Assembly (NCBI RefSeq): GCF_001583415.1
Contig: NZ_CP014475.1
Span: 2,542,001-2,606,000 of the forward strand
Source: Mycolicibacterium phlei
GTDB taxonomy: Bacteria; Actinomycetota; Actinomycetes; Mycobacteriales; Mycobacteriaceae
Direction of reading: 5' to 3'
Length of the DNA: 64,000 bases
Below, piece after piece: positions 12,222-21,229 of the stretch (positions are counted from its first letter, which is position 1; every line of letters begins with the position of its first letter). Under the pieces are notes generated by a model that was not told the DNA's origin, ran no database searches, and worked only from the letters and a program-made list of their open reading frames with translations. A program made the translations under genes and the position numbers.

Positions 12222-13772
12222 TCAGCCGGTGACGGTGGCCAGCGTGCCGTCGATCACCTTGGTGCGCAACGTCTTCCGGTCGAACTTGCCGCTGGCCAGG
12301 GTTGGGATGTCGGCGCTGGTGGCCACCACCCAGCGGGTCGGCACCTTGTACGCCGACAGCTGCTCCCGGGTGCGCGCGGCCAGCGAGGCGACGTCGACAC
12401 CGTCCCCGGCGGGCACCACCACCGCGCACACCTGCTCCCCGCGGGTGGTGTCGTCGACGCCGATGACCAGGCACTGCGCCACGTCGTCGAAGGACTCGAT
12501 CACCGCCTCGACCTCCAACGGGGACACATTGGCGCCCGCCGCCTTGATCAGGTCGGTGGTGCGGCCGACGTAGAACAACCGCGGATCACCCGCGCGCCGG
12601 TAGACCCGGTCGCCGGTGTGGTACCAGCCGTCGGCGTCGAACACCTCGAAGCGTTCCCGCTTGTTGTACCCCGCCATCACCCCGATGCCGCGGATCAGCA
12701 GTTCGCCGACGGCGCCGTCGGGCACGGGGTTGCCGTCCTCGTCGACGATCTTCATCTCGGTGTAGGCGAACCCGCCCGCGGTCTCGGACATCGTGCGGTG
12801 CACCGGGAAACCGTCGGGAACGTCGACCATCGCGATGTCGAGCGGACCGTCGCGCAGCATCGGGGCGCTGCGCAGGTCGCGGTCCGGGAAGCTCGGGTGC
12901 TCGCGCAGCTTCTGGGTGAAGGCAGGCCAGCCGACCACCCCGGTGGCGCGCTCGGCCTCGATCAGGTCCAGCGCGGTGCCGGGGTCCAGGCGCGGCAGCA
13001 CGATGATGGTCACGGGTTCGTGCAGCGCTCCGGTGGCCGCCAGCAGCCCGCCGACCCAGAAGAACGGCATCGCACACAGAATCCGCGGCAGCCCTTCGCT
13101 TTTCGTGACCGCACGGATCGCGGTCGGCCAGGTCGAGGTCTGCCGGACCAGGGTGCCGTGGGTGTGCATCACGCCCTTGGGGTCGGCGGTGGAGCCCGAG
13201 GTGTGCACCACGACCGCGAGGTCGGCCGGGTGCACCTCGGCCTCGGCGGCCGCCAGGACCGCCTCGGGAACACCGTCGTCGTCGGTCCACCGGGTCGCCC
13301 ACGCCGGGGCGGGACCGTCGGTGAACACGATCCGGCGCAGGTAGGGCGCGGCGGTCAGCGCGAGCGGGCCGTGCTGCTGTCCGGCCAGCTCCGGCCAGGC
13401 CGTCTCGAACCGCTCGGCGACGTCGATGCTCAGCACCCGGGTGGGGGCGATCAGGATCGCGATGTCGGCCAGCCGCGCCACCTTGGCGATCTCGGCGGGC
13501 GTGTACAGGGTGCTCAGCGGCACCGCCAGCGCGCCGATCCGCGACGCCGCCAGCCACCACACGATCCACTCGACGCTGTTGGGGAAGAACAGTCCGACGC
13601 GGGTGCCCTTGCCGACCCCGTGCGCCAGCAGCCAGCGGGCCGCCCGCGCCGAGCGCTGCCGGGCCTGCCGGTAGGTCAGCCGGTCGGCGGGGTCGATGAC
13701 GTAGGTGTGGTCGCCGTGCTCGGCGGCGGCGCGCTCCAGTAGGGCGGCGACGGTCGGACGTGGTTCAGGCAC
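12222..13772 (-). CDS. Acyl-CoA synthetase (FadD-like, class I adenylate-forming)
   Basis: Activates a carboxylic acid to its CoA thioester through an acyl-adenylate. Motifs in order: TSGSTADPKGVMHTHG (A3, phosphate loop), TMSETAG (A5), WYHTGDRV (A7), YVGRTTDLIKAAGANVSP (A8, hinge) and SGKFDRK with the catalytic Lys near the C-terminus. 516 aa from the GTG at 13772; an in-frame TTG at 13790 is possible but no better supported. Soluble enzyme, no targeting signal. Substrate unknown. The adjacent flavoprotein is convergent, so not co-transcribed. Confidence 0.85.
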   Translation of the reverse strand: MPEPRPTVAALLERAAAEHGDHTYVIDPADRLTYRQARQRSARAARWLLAHGVGKGTRVGLFFPNSVEWIVWWLAASRIGALAVPLSTLYTPAEIAKVARLADIAILIAPTRVLSIDVAERFETAWPELAGQQHGPLALTAAPYLRRIVFTDGPAPAWATRWTDDDGVPEAVLAAAEAEVHPADLAVVVHTSGSTADPKGVMHTHGTLVRQTSTWPTAIRAVTKSEGLPRILCAMPFFWVGGLLAATGALHEPVTIIVLPRLDPGTALDLIEAERATGVVGWPAFTQKLREHPSFPDRDLRSAPMLRDGPLDIAMVDVPDGFPVHRTMSETAGGFAYTEMKIVDEDGNPVPDGAVGELLIRGIGVMAGYNKRERFEVFDADGWYHTGDRVYRRAGDPRLFYVGRTTDLIKAAGANVSPLEVEAVIESFDDVAQCLVIGVDDTTRGEQVCAVVVPAGDGVDVASLAARTREQLSAYKVPTRWVVATSADIPTLASGKFDRKTLRTKVIDGTLATVTG

Positions 13773-14048
13773 GCCAGTGATTGTGCCCAACAGATGCTGA
13801 GCGACCGCTCAAGACTCGCCCGCCGGCGCCGAAACCACGGTTGTTGACGGTCGTACTCGCGTTTCGCGTCAGAAAGTGAAGTTTCGGCGCCGAGGTTGAC
13901 CGGATCCGGATGAATACATCGGCGCGGACGGGAATGCCGGGCCCTCGCGCGTGGTTGTCGAAACCATATCGGCCAGTGCCGCTTTCGTGAAACGGCACCG
14001 GCGGGGAATGCACGCGTTTGCTGACCAGGATCGAAGAGTAGGTGCACC

Positions 14049-14294
14049 GTGAGTACGAAACGTATGAAGACGTTGTTGGCGGCCGTCGGCGCCGGTGCGG
14101 CGCTGGCGATGATCGGGTTCACCGTCGCGGTCGAACAGCCCACCGGACCGCAGGATCCCGCGGTGGCGCAACCGGAGATCACGACGGGTCAGACCTCGAC
14201 GGTGACCGGGGCGCCGACGGAACTGGAGACCTCAGTCGCGGTTCCGCCGTTCACCACCGCGCCGTACACGAACACCACCGGCGAAGTGCACTGA
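14049..14294 (+). CDS. Small secreted hypothetical protein
   Basis: 81 residues beginning with a GTG (VSTKRMKTLLAAVGAGAA), a basic N-terminus and a hydrophobic stretch typical of a signal peptide or anchor, then a Thr/Pro/Val-rich tail with no Cys and no recognisable domain. It is preceded by GAGTAGGTGCACC. Small exported Thr/Pro-rich proteins of this style are common in mycobacteria; no function is assigned. The next gene converges after 2 bp. Confidence 0.65.
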   Translation: MSTKRMKTLLAAVGAGAALAMIGFTVAVEQPTGPQDPAVAQPEITTGQTSTVTGAPTELETSVAVPPFTTAPYTNTTGEVH

Positions 14295-14296
14295 CG

Positions 14297-14974
14297 TCAG
14301 GCGGGCTGCGAGAGCTTCTTGGCCGCATAGGCTTTGAGCTCGGCCGACAGGGCGTCGGCGTCGAGCAGGCGCGGCAGCAGCGTGGGGTCGGTCATCCGGG
14401 CGCGGAACACCAGCGCGATCGTCACGTCGTGGTCGGGTCGGTGTTCGACGGTGATCGGGTCGCCGGGCGCGACGGTGCCGGGTTCCAGGACGCGCAGGTA
14501 GGCGCCGGGCTTGCCGGCCGCGGTGAAGGTTTTGATCCAGCCCTTGATCTCGAGGAACGCCGCGAACGTCCGGCACGGGGTCCGGGGTGCGGTCACCTCC
14601 AGCAGCGGCCCGTCGGAGCCGACGCGCCAGCGCTCACCGATGCGGCTGTTGCTCACGTCGATTCCCGATGTGGTCAGGTTCTCGCCGAACACGCCGTTGC
14701 GCAGCGGGCGGTCCAGGCGGTGCTGCCAGTCGTCGAGGTCCTCGCGGGCGTAGACGTAGACCGCCTGGTCGTCACCGCCGTGCAGCCGGCGGTTGCCGAT
14801 GTTGTCGCCCACCAGGCCGCTGCCCAGCCCGCCCTTGTTCGGGCCGGGGGCGCGGACGTGCACCGGATGGTCGACGGGGATCTTGTCGATGCCGGTGGAG
14901 CGCGGCGGCGCGTCGGGTCTGACGTCGGGATTGTCACGGAGCTCGGCCACGTTCACCGACAACACGTTCGACAC
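14297..14974 (-). CDS. YiiM-like MOSC-domain protein
   Basis: 225-residue MOSC protein of the YiiM type. GIDKIPVD, GDNIGNRRLHGGDDQAVYVY and GVFGENLTTSGID form the domain core, and the conserved Cys is in APRTPCRTF. The C-terminal ~60 residues form the 3-alpha helical tail typical of this family. E. coli YiiM binds molybdenum cofactor and contributes to reduction of N-hydroxylated compounds; the same role is plausible here but not shown. GTG at 14974 gives VSNVLSVNVAEL, the expected N-terminus. It is divergent from the DUF4383 gene across a region with a strong palindrome. Confidence 0.85.
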   Translation of the reverse strand: MSNVLSVNVAELRDNPDVRPDAPPRSTGIDKIPVDHPVHVRAPGPNKGGLGSGLVGDNIGNRRLHGGDDQAVYVYAREDLDDWQHRLDRPLRNGVFGENLTTSGIDVSNSRIGERWRVGSDGPLLEVTAPRTPCRTFAAFLEIKGWIKTFTAAGKPGAYLRVLEPGTVAPGDPITVEHRPDHDVTIALVFRARMTDPTLLPRLLDADALSAELKAYAAKKLSQPA

Positions 14975-15030
14975 CCGGCACAGGGTAGCCGCCGATCTCC
15001 GGCGGCGCCGTCCGAAACCTTCACAAGATC

Positions 15031-15047
15031 TACTACGCGTCGTAGTA
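15031..15047. promoter_or_regulatory. Perfect 7-3-7 inverted repeat, candidate operator
   Basis: TACTACG, spacer CGT, CGTAGTA: perfect arms in the 106-bp space between the YiiM-like gene (minus) and the DUF4383 gene (plus), ending 33 bp before the latter's start codon. TAC/GTA half-sites are typical of BlaI/CopY-type winged-helix repressors and some TetR proteins; the regulator is not identifiable from the window. Confidence 0.55.
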
Positions 15048-15080
15048 TCGACGGCACGGCGAGCCACCGGAGGTGTGCGC

Positions 15081-15512
15081 GTGAAGTGGAGTTTCGCCCA
15101 GATCGGGTTGCTGGTCATCTGCGTATTCCACGTGATCCAGGCGGTGATCGGGTTCATCGTCGAACCGAGCTTCGCCGTCGGTCCCGGCGCGCCGACGGCG
15201 CAGGTGCTGGGAATGGACTACAACGGCTGGCACGCGGTCGCCGGGCTGGCCCTGTTCGGGCCGGGCCTGGTGTTCGCGACGCGGAAGTCGTGGGCGGTGC
15301 TGTACCTGATCGCCGCGGGTGTCGGCGGGGCGCCGCCGGGGGTGTGGGCGTTGTTCTCCCACCAGGTCGCCTACGTCTTCACGTTCCCCAACAACATCAC
15401 CGACGCGATCGTGCACCTGGTCACCGGTGCGATCATGCTGGCGGTCGCCGCGATTCAGATCCGTCGCGACGGCGGTGTGCGGAACTCACTGGCCGATCTG
15501 CGCGGGCGCTGA
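15081..15512 (+). CDS. DUF4383-type four-helix membrane protein
   Basis: 143 residues with four hydrophobic segments (about 6-28, 45-65, 73-95, 108-130) separated by short loops, including NGWHAVAGLALFGPGL and PNNITDAIVHLVTGAIML, which match the DUF4383 family of small actinobacterial membrane proteins. No enzymatic motif. GTG at 15081 follows GGAGG by eight bases. It may be read through into rnz 24 bp downstream. Function unknown. Confidence 0.72.
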   Translation: MKWSFAQIGLLVICVFHVIQAVIGFIVEPSFAVGPGAPTAQVLGMDYNGWHAVAGLALFGPGLVFATRKSWAVLYLIAAGVGGAPPGVWALFSHQVAYVFTFPNNITDAIVHLVTGAIMLAVAAIQIRRDGGVRNSLADLRGR

Positions 15513-15536
15513 CCGGCCGCGCCCTACTGTCGAGGG

Positions 15537-16472
15537 GTGCCCAACCGCGAACTCGTCGTGCTCGGGACCGCCAGCCAGGTACCGACACGCCACCGCAACC
15601 ACAACGGCTACCTGTTGCTGTGGGACGACGAGGGTTTCCTGTTCGATCCGGGGGAGGGCACGCAGCGGCAGATGCTGCTGGCCGGCGTCACCGCCAGCCG
15701 GGTGACCCGGCTCTGTGTCACGCACTTTCACGGCGACCACTGTCTCGGGGTGCCCGGCGTCGTGCAGCGGCTGTCCCTTGACGATGCGAAACTTCCTGTG
15801 CACGCGTATTTTCCGGCCTCCGGCCGGGAGTACTTCACGCGGCTGCGGCACGCCAGCGTGTTCTACGAGCGCGCCGAGGTGCGCGAGGTCCCGGTCGACG
15901 GCGACGGAGCAATCGCCGAGGGCCGCTTCGGCGTGCTGTACGCGCGCCGCCTGGACCATCCGATCGACGCGGTGGGGTATCGGCTCGTGGAGGCCGACCG
16001 GCGCCGGTTCGTGCCGGAGCTGCTGGCCCGCCACGGTCTCGGCGGGCCGATCGTGGGGGAGTTGAAGCGCGCCGGCGAGATCACGGTGGGGCAGCGCCGT
16101 ATCCGGCTGGCCGACGTCACGGTGGAGCGGACGGGACAGAAGTTCGCCTTCGTCATGGACACCCGGCTCTGCGATGCGGTGTACGAACTCGCCGACGGCG
16201 CCGACATGCTGGTGATCGAGGCGACCTTCCTCGACGAGGACGCCGAATTGGCGGACAGATACGGGCATTTGACGGCCTCGCAGGCCGGGAGGGTGGCGGC
16301 GCAGTGCCACGTCCGCCGCCTGGTGCTCACCCACTTCTCCCAGCGCTACCCCGACACCCGGCGCCACCGCGACCAGGCGGCCGCACATTTCGGCGGCGAC
16401 ATCCTGGTCGCCGCCGACCTGCAGCGCATCCCCGTGCCGCCGCGCGTCCACCCGGGCGGTGATCCGCCGTGA
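15537..16472 (+). CDS. rnz: Ribonuclease Z (tRNA 3' endonuclease)
   Basis: Metallo-beta-lactamase-fold endonuclease that trims tRNA 3' trailers in the cytoplasm. LGTASQVPT at the N-terminus, the zinc motif [18 protein letters not shown] with the bridging Asp, IEATFLDED, and [10 protein letters not shown] with the last zinc ligand follow RNase Z order. 311 aa, the usual bacterial short form. GTG start; the stop overlaps the next gene's GTG (GTGA), so the two are translationally coupled. Confidence 0.9.
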   Translation: MPNRELVVLGTASQVPTRHRNHNGYLLLWDDEGFLFDPGEGTQRQMLLAGVTASRVTRLCVTHFHGDHCLGVPGVVQRLSLDDAKLPVHAYFPASGREYFTRLRHASVFYERAEVREVPVDGDGAIAEGRFGVLYARRLDHPIDAVGYRLVEADRRRFVPELLARHGLGGPIVGELKRAGEITVGQRRIRLADVTVERTGQKFAFVMDTRLCDAVYELADGADMLVIEATFLDEDAELADRYGHLTASQAGRVAAQCHVRRLVLTHFSQRYPDTRRHRDQAAAHFGGDILVAADLQRIPVPPRVHPGGDPP

Positions 16473-16759
16473 GCCCGCCGCAGCGCACCCCGGACGGGCG
16501 CTACATCGTCGTCAACGGCAGACGCTGGCGCGCCACCGATCCCGCCATCCCCGAACCGCGCCGCGCCGAGCTGACCCGCGTCCTGATGGCGTGGCGGCGG
16601 GAGGTGCGCCGCACCAAGGGAACCGCGGCCGAGACCGCGGCGCGGGCAGGGGTGCACGCGGCGAAGGTCGCACTCGGTGAACGCGGCAGCCCGCCGTGGT
16701 GGGAGCAGACCGACGAGCAGCGACGGCAGCGCTGGGAGGCCGACGTGCCCGCGCCCTGA
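16469..16759 (+). CDS. Conserved small basic hypothetical protein
   Basis: 96 residues, Arg-rich and hydrophilic: [19 protein letters not shown] at the N-terminus, a helical [19 protein letters not shown] segment, and [15 protein letters not shown] at the end. No signal peptide or membrane segment. It begins inside the rnz stop codon (GTGA), which supports real expression and coupling with RNase Z. No domain recognised; nucleic-acid binding would suit the charge but is a guess. Confidence 0.65.
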   Translation: MSPPQRTPDGRYIVVNGRRWRATDPAIPEPRRAELTRVLMAWRREVRRTKGTAAETAARAGVHAAKVALGERGSPPWWEQTDEQRRQRWEADVPAP

Positions 16760-16768
16760 CCTGGCTCC

Positions 16769-18472
16769 TTACGTCAGCAGATCCTCGTAGCGGTACTCCC
16801 CGTCCAGCCGGGTGCGCGCCGCGTGCGCCTCCTCCTCACGCTTACGCAGCTCGACACGACGGATCTTGCCGGAGATCGTCTTCGGCAGATCGTGGAACTC
16901 GACGCGACGCACCTTCAGGTAGGGCGCCAGGTGGTCGCGTGCGTACTGCATGATCTGCCGCGCCGTTTCCGCGTCGGCGGTCCACCCCTCAGCCAGGGCG
17001 ATGTACGCCTTGGGGACCGCTAACCGGGTGTCGTCGGGCTGCGGCACCACTGCCGCCTCGACGACGGCGGGATGCTCGATGAGCACGCTCTCCAGCTCGA
17101 ACGGGGAGACCTTGTAGTCGGACGACTTGAACACGTCGTCGGTGCGCCCGATGTAGGTGATGTAGCCGTCGGCGTCGCGGCTGGCGACGTCGCCGGTGTG
17201 GTAGTAACCGCCGGCCATCACCTGCGCGTTGCGGTCCGGGTCGCCCAGGTAGCCCGTCATCAGGTTCAGCGGCCGCTGGGACAGGTCCAGGCAGATCTCG
17301 CCCTCGTCGGCAAGCTCGCCGGTGAGCGGGTCGACCAGCACCACGGGCACCCCCGGCATGGGCCTGCCCATCGAGCCCGGTTTGACCGGCTGGCCCGGGG
17401 TGTTGCCGATCTGCAGCGTGGTCTCGGTCTGGCCGAAGCCGTCGCGGATCGTCAGCCCCCAGGCCCGCTCGACGGTCGAGATCACCTCGGGGTTCAGCGG
17501 CTCACCGGCGCCCAGGATCTCGCGCAGCCGCTCCGGCCGCTCACCCAGATCGGCCTGGATCAGCATCCGCCACACCGTCGGCGGCGCGCAGAACGTCGAC
17601 ACGCCCGCGCGCCGGATCTGCGTGAGCAGTTCCGCCGCGTCGAACCGGCCGTAGTTGTAGACGAAGATCGTCGCCTCGGCGATCCACGGGGCGAAGAAGC
17701 AACTCCAGGCGTGCTTGGCCCATCCGGGCGAGCTGATCGCCAGGTGCACGTCACCGGGCTGCACCCCGATCCACGCCATCGTCGACATGTGCCCGACCGC
17801 GTAGGACACCTGCGAGTGCTCCACGAGCTTGGGCTTGCTGGTGGTGCCGGAGGTGAAGTAGATCAGCATCGGGTCGGTGGTGTCGGTGCACGCGGTGAAC
17901 GGTCCCGCGGACTCGACCGACGCGGCGTCGCCGTAGTGGTGCCAGCCCGGCAGCTCGCCGCCCACCACGATCCGCAGCACACCGTCGGCGGCACCCTCGA
18001 ACTTGCCGGCGTCGGCGGCGTTGGCGATCACCACGCCGGCCCCGCCGCGGGTGATGCGGTCGGCGACGTCGGCGGGCCCCAGCGCGGCGGTGGTCGGCAT
18101 GATCACCGCGCCCAGCTTGGCCACCGCCAGCATCGACTCCCACAGTTCGACCTGGTTGCCCAGCATCAGGATGACCCGGTCACCCTTGGACACACCCAGG
18201 TCCGCCAGCCAGGTCGCGACCCGATCGGAGCGGTCGGCCATCTCGGCGAAGCTGATCTTCTGCTCGCTGCCGTCCTGCTCGGTGATCCACAGCGCGGTGC
18301 GCTCGTTGCGGCCCGGGTTCTGCCGGGCGATCACGTCGAACCAGTCGGTCGCCCAGTTGAAGCGGCCCTCGATCCGCGGCCAGGCGAACGTATCGATCGC
18401 CTTGTCGTAGTCGGAGATGACAGTGACCAGACGATCGCGGGCCTCGCGATAGCGATCGGTGTTACTCGTCAT
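16769..18472 (-). CDS. Medium-chain-type acyl-CoA synthetase
   Basis: 567-residue class I adenylate-forming ligase related to the acetyl-/medium-chain acyl-CoA synthetases. Motifs: YFTSGTTSKPKLVEHSQ (A3), ISSPGWAKHAWS, DGFGQTETT (A5), YYHTGDVAS (A7), IGRTDDVFKSSDYKVSPFE (A8) and KTISGKIRRVEL with the catalytic Lys. The longer N-terminal part fits the ACSM-like subgroup. ATG at 18472. It is divergent from a GAF-LuxR regulator gene 53 bp away, a layout that suggests this ligase is that regulator's target. Confidence 0.86.
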   Translation of the reverse strand: MTSNTDRYREARDRLVTVISDYDKAIDTFAWPRIEGRFNWATDWFDVIARQNPGRNERTALWITEQDGSEQKISFAEMADRSDRVATWLADLGVSKGDRVILMLGNQVELWESMLAVAKLGAVIMPTTAALGPADVADRITRGGAGVVIANAADAGKFEGAADGVLRIVVGGELPGWHHYGDAASVESAGPFTACTDTTDPMLIYFTSGTTSKPKLVEHSQVSYAVGHMSTMAWIGVQPGDVHLAISSPGWAKHAWSCFFAPWIAEATIFVYNYGRFDAAELLTQIRRAGVSTFCAPPTVWRMLIQADLGERPERLREILGAGEPLNPEVISTVERAWGLTIRDGFGQTETTLQIGNTPGQPVKPGSMGRPMPGVPVVLVDPLTGELADEGEICLDLSQRPLNLMTGYLGDPDRNAQVMAGGYYHTGDVASRDADGYITYIGRTDDVFKSSDYKVSPFELESVLIEHPAVVEAAVVPQPDDTRLAVPKAYIALAEGWTADAETARQIMQYARDHLAPYLKVRRVEFHDLPKTISGKIRRVELRKREEEAHAARTRLDGEYRYEDLLT

Positions 18473-18525
18473 GCCGTTTAGGATTTAGCTCACAGTTGCC
18501 CGCCCGCTACCCCCGAAAGAGGGTG

Positions 18526-19362
18526 ATGACCGTGCCCGCACGCCCCGCGCTCCGGCCGCGGGACGCCGACGCGCTGCGCGCGGAGCTGCGCCAGCTGGCC
18601 GCGATGGGTGGTCCGCCGGTGCTGTTCGGGGGCGAAGTACGCGACGACGTGCTGGTGTTGAGCGAATTCATCGGTACCCGCACCGGGCTGCTGCGCGGGC
18701 TGCCGGTCGCGCCGAACACCGGTCTGGGCGGGGCCACCCTGGTGGCCGGGCGTCCGCTGGCGGTGTCGGACTACCGGACGGCGTCGACGATCACCCACGA
18801 CTACGACACCCCGGTGCTGACCGAGGGCATCCGCTCGATCCTGGCGGTGCCGGTCGTCGTCGCCGGGGCGGCCCGCGCGGTGCTCTACGGCGCCTACCGG
18901 TCCAGCGCACCGTTCAGCGGGCAGGCCGCCGATCTGCTGGTCGGCGCGGCGCGCCGGCTCGCCGACGAGCTGCGCATCCGCGACGAGGTGGACCGCCGGG
19001 TACGGCTGCGTGAGGCGCGGATGGCGACGACGGCGGGCAGCGAGTCGGTGCGTGAGGTGCACGCCGACCTGCGCCGGCTGGCCGCCGACTGCGACCCCAC
19101 GATGCGCGCGAAGCTGCTGCGGTTAGCGGACCGGCTGTGCGGCGGTGACACGGACGACCAGGACGCGCCCGCGTTGACCACCCGGGAACTCGACGTTCTC
19201 ACCCAGGTGGCGCTCGGATGCACGAACGCCGAAGTCGCCGAGCGCCTTTCGCTCAAGACCGAGACAGTGAAGAGCTATCTGCGCAGTGCGGCAACGAAGT
19301 TGGGCACCCACACCCGGTACGAGGCGGTGTCCCGGGCACGACGACTGGGCCTGATTCCGTAA
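18526..19362 (+). CDS. GAF-domain LuxR-family transcription regulator
   Basis: 278 residues. An N-terminal GAF-like sensing region (about 35-160, with GGATLVAGRPLAVSDYRTA and SILAVPVVV) is followed by a linker helix and a C-terminal LuxR helix-turn-helix (TTRELDVLTQVALGCTNAEV then LKTETVKSYLRSAATKLG). Similar architecture controls catabolic genes in actinobacteria, with the ligand bound by GAF. ATG at 18526 follows GAAAGAGGG; an upstream in-frame start at 18496 lacks a better site. It diverges from the medium-chain acyl-CoA synthetase gene, its likely target. Confidence 0.85.
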   Translation: MTVPARPALRPRDADALRAELRQLAAMGGPPVLFGGEVRDDVLVLSEFIGTRTGLLRGLPVAPNTGLGGATLVAGRPLAVSDYRTASTITHDYDTPVLTEGIRSILAVPVVVAGAARAVLYGAYRSSAPFSGQAADLLVGAARRLADELRIRDEVDRRVRLREARMATTAGSESVREVHADLRRLAADCDPTMRAKLLRLADRLCGGDTDDQDAPALTTRELDVLTQVALGCTNAEVAERLSLKTETVKSYLRSAATKLGTHTRYEAVSRARRLGLIP

Positions 19363-19382
19363 CCCTCCGGTACGCTGGCGGC

Positions 19383-20666
19383 GTGGACTCCGCACGGGCG
19401 TTCGTGCGTGACGCCGCGGATGTACTCGTCGACGCGGGCCGGCTTCTGCTGCGGCACTGGTCCGTCCTGCTCAGCATCGCGTTTGCCGGGATGGCCTTCC
19501 GCGGGGCGGCGCTGTGGGCCGCGGTCGAGGTCAGCGATCACAGCAACTGGCTCGGCCACGCGTTGGTGATCCTCGCCCCACTGGGCTTCCTCGTCGCGAT
19601 GATCGTGATGCTGTATCTGCTGCGTGCCGATCTGCCCAACGCCGCGCGGGCGGCGTCGTCGAACGCTCCCGTCGACGCCACCACGGGCCGGGAGCGCCGC
19701 CTGATCGACGTCACCACCTCGATGGTGGTGCCGTTCTTCGCCGTCTACGTCAGCGCCGGACTGCTGCGCCAGGACGTCGCGCACTTCGTCAACGAGGCCG
19801 GTGTCGACGAACTCAACCAGATCGACCTCTACGGCACCGGAACCGGACCGGACTTCAGTCGGGTGTTCTTGACCAGCGTGTACCTGCTCGCCGGTCTGGT
19901 GCTGGCGGCGTGGGTGCTGCGGTTCGCGCTCGGCCTAGCCGAGAAGCGTTGGCGTTTCCTCGGTTTCGCGGTTCTCGGAGCGCTGGTGGAGGTCTACTGG
20001 TCGGCGAACTTGGCCGGCTACATCGACAGTGAGAAGGCCGCCGCGCAGCAGTGGGTGCAGAACCGGGTGGTGGTCGCCGAGCTCACCGAGCTCTACGACG
20101 GCGTCGTGGAACATCTGGGTCCGCTCACACAGCCGGTGAAGACGGTCACCGGCGGGCTGTTCGAACTGCTCGGCTCGATCGACGCGGTGGTGGTCGTCCC
20201 GCTGGCGTGGATCACCGTGGGCGCCGTCGTCCTCGGCCACAAGCTCGCCCCGCCGCCCCGATTGCAGCATCCGCTTCTGGATCGGGTCGGGGTGGTGCCG
20301 AAACCGTTGGCGCGCACCATCGGTGGCGTCACCTCCGACGTCACATCGCGGTTCACCGCGCTTTTCGAGGGGCTGCACCTGATGGCGCGGGCCGGTCTGG
20401 TGCCGATGCTGTTGTTCGCGCTGGCGTCGCTGCTCGCGCTGCGGGTTCCTTACGTGGTGAGCGCGGGGTGGCGGCTGATCGTCGGGCCCGTGCACAGCGA
20501 CACCTACGTCGCGTGGGCCCCCATCGAGGGCGCCGTCGGCAACGCGCTCATGCTCACCGCGCTGGCCGTGCTGCTGGCGGCCGGAGTCAACCGCATGCTA
20601 CGTCCCGTCAATCCAGCCGCACCTCAAGGTAATCCGGCTGCTCCCACCACAGCAGAACCTTTGTGA
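19383..20666 (+). CDS. Large conserved multi-pass membrane protein of unknown function
   Basis: 427 residues, GTG start at 19383, 20 bp after the LuxR gene. Hydrophobic segments near residues 23-45, 55-78, 115-135, 160-185, 195-210, 268-290, 335-360 and 385-405 suggest about eight membrane spans, with soluble loops such as FVNEAGVDELNQIDLYGTG and a Pro/Ala-rich tail. No transporter or enzyme motif recognised. Its last 59 bp overlap the 3' part of the frameshifted gene on the opposite strand. Confidence 0.7.
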   Translation: MDSARAFVRDAADVLVDAGRLLLRHWSVLLSIAFAGMAFRGAALWAAVEVSDHSNWLGHALVILAPLGFLVAMIVMLYLLRADLPNAARAASSNAPVDATTGRERRLIDVTTSMVVPFFAVYVSAGLLRQDVAHFVNEAGVDELNQIDLYGTGTGPDFSRVFLTSVYLLAGLVLAAWVLRFALGLAEKRWRFLGFAVLGALVEVYWSANLAGYIDSEKAAAQQWVQNRVVVAELTELYDGVVEHLGPLTQPVKTVTGGLFELLGSIDAVVVVPLAWITVGAVVLGHKLAPPPRLQHPLLDRVGVVPKPLARTIGGVTSDVTSRFTALFEGLHLMARAGLVPMLLFALASLLALRVPYVVSAGWRLIVGPVHSDTYVAWAPIEGAVGNALMLTALAVLLAAGVNRMLRPVNPAAPQGNPAAPTTAEPL

Positions 20667-21229
20667 TCTGGGTTCCCCGCGGCACCAGCACCACGGGCGT
20701 CGCCTCCCACTCCGGCGGGCGCTGCTCACCGAACAGAGCGACGCGGGGCTCCCCCCGCGCTGATCGACGGTCGTGGACCGGTCTGTTCGGGCAGACACGG
20801 ATGCAGCGACTGCATCACCCCGCCCACCAGCGGGCGGTAGACGTAGCGGTTGCCGTCGGTGTCGACCAGCGCCAGCCGACACCCGAACAGCACCTGGTCG
20901 GGGGCGGCACGGAAGTCCATCGTCACCCGCACCGCGGCGAGGTCACCGGGCAGCGCGACGTCCTCGCTGCCCCGGAACGACTGTGCGGTGTCGGTGGGTT
21001 GGGTCGAAGTCACCCGCACACTGAACGTGCGGGTGCCCTCGCCTGCGGCGTCGGTGAACGTGTCGGACCACGTCACCCACTCGCCCTGCCGGCCGCTGGC
21101 GCCGGCCGTGCGCAGATCTGAGTCCCACCAGTAGTCCTGCAGCCGTTGCGCATTGGCGGCGACCGCCAGGGCCAGCGTGACGGGCAGCGCGACCAGTCCC
21201 CACCGGTTTCGGCGCAGCCACCCCGTCAT
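20608..21229 (-). pseudogene. Frameshifted gene for a membrane-anchored secreted protein
   Basis: The first frame starts at ATG 21229 (MTGWLRRNRWGLVALPVTLA, one N-terminal membrane segment), continues as an extracytoplasmic domain (YWWDSDLRTAG, WVTWSDTFTD, DFRAAPDQVLFGCRLALVD, RYVYRPLVG) and stops at 20726 after HPCLPEQTGPRPS. A second frame continues without a break as RVALFGEQRPPEWEATP, VVLVPRGTQITKVLLWWEQP and DYLEVRLD to a stop at 20608. The switch falls at a run of six C (20751-20756, G on the coding strand); removing one base joins the frames into about 206 residues. Either a recent frameshift or a consensus error. The restored 3' end overlaps the convergent membrane-protein gene by 59 bp. 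Function unknown. Confidence 0.72.

Noticed and set aside
13773..14048. Possible gene or RNA in the 276-bp gap before the small secreted protein
   Set aside because: Short frames have no protein character; only loosely AT-richer promoter-like sequence is visible.
14042..15781. 579-codon plus-strand frame
   Set aside because: Crosses the small secreted gene, YiiM-like, DUF4383 and rnz genes in the wrong frame; no homology-like segments.
17072..18481. 469-codon plus-strand frame opposite the acyl-CoA synthetase
   Set aside because: Antisense shadow; the minus-strand ligase carries every A-motif.
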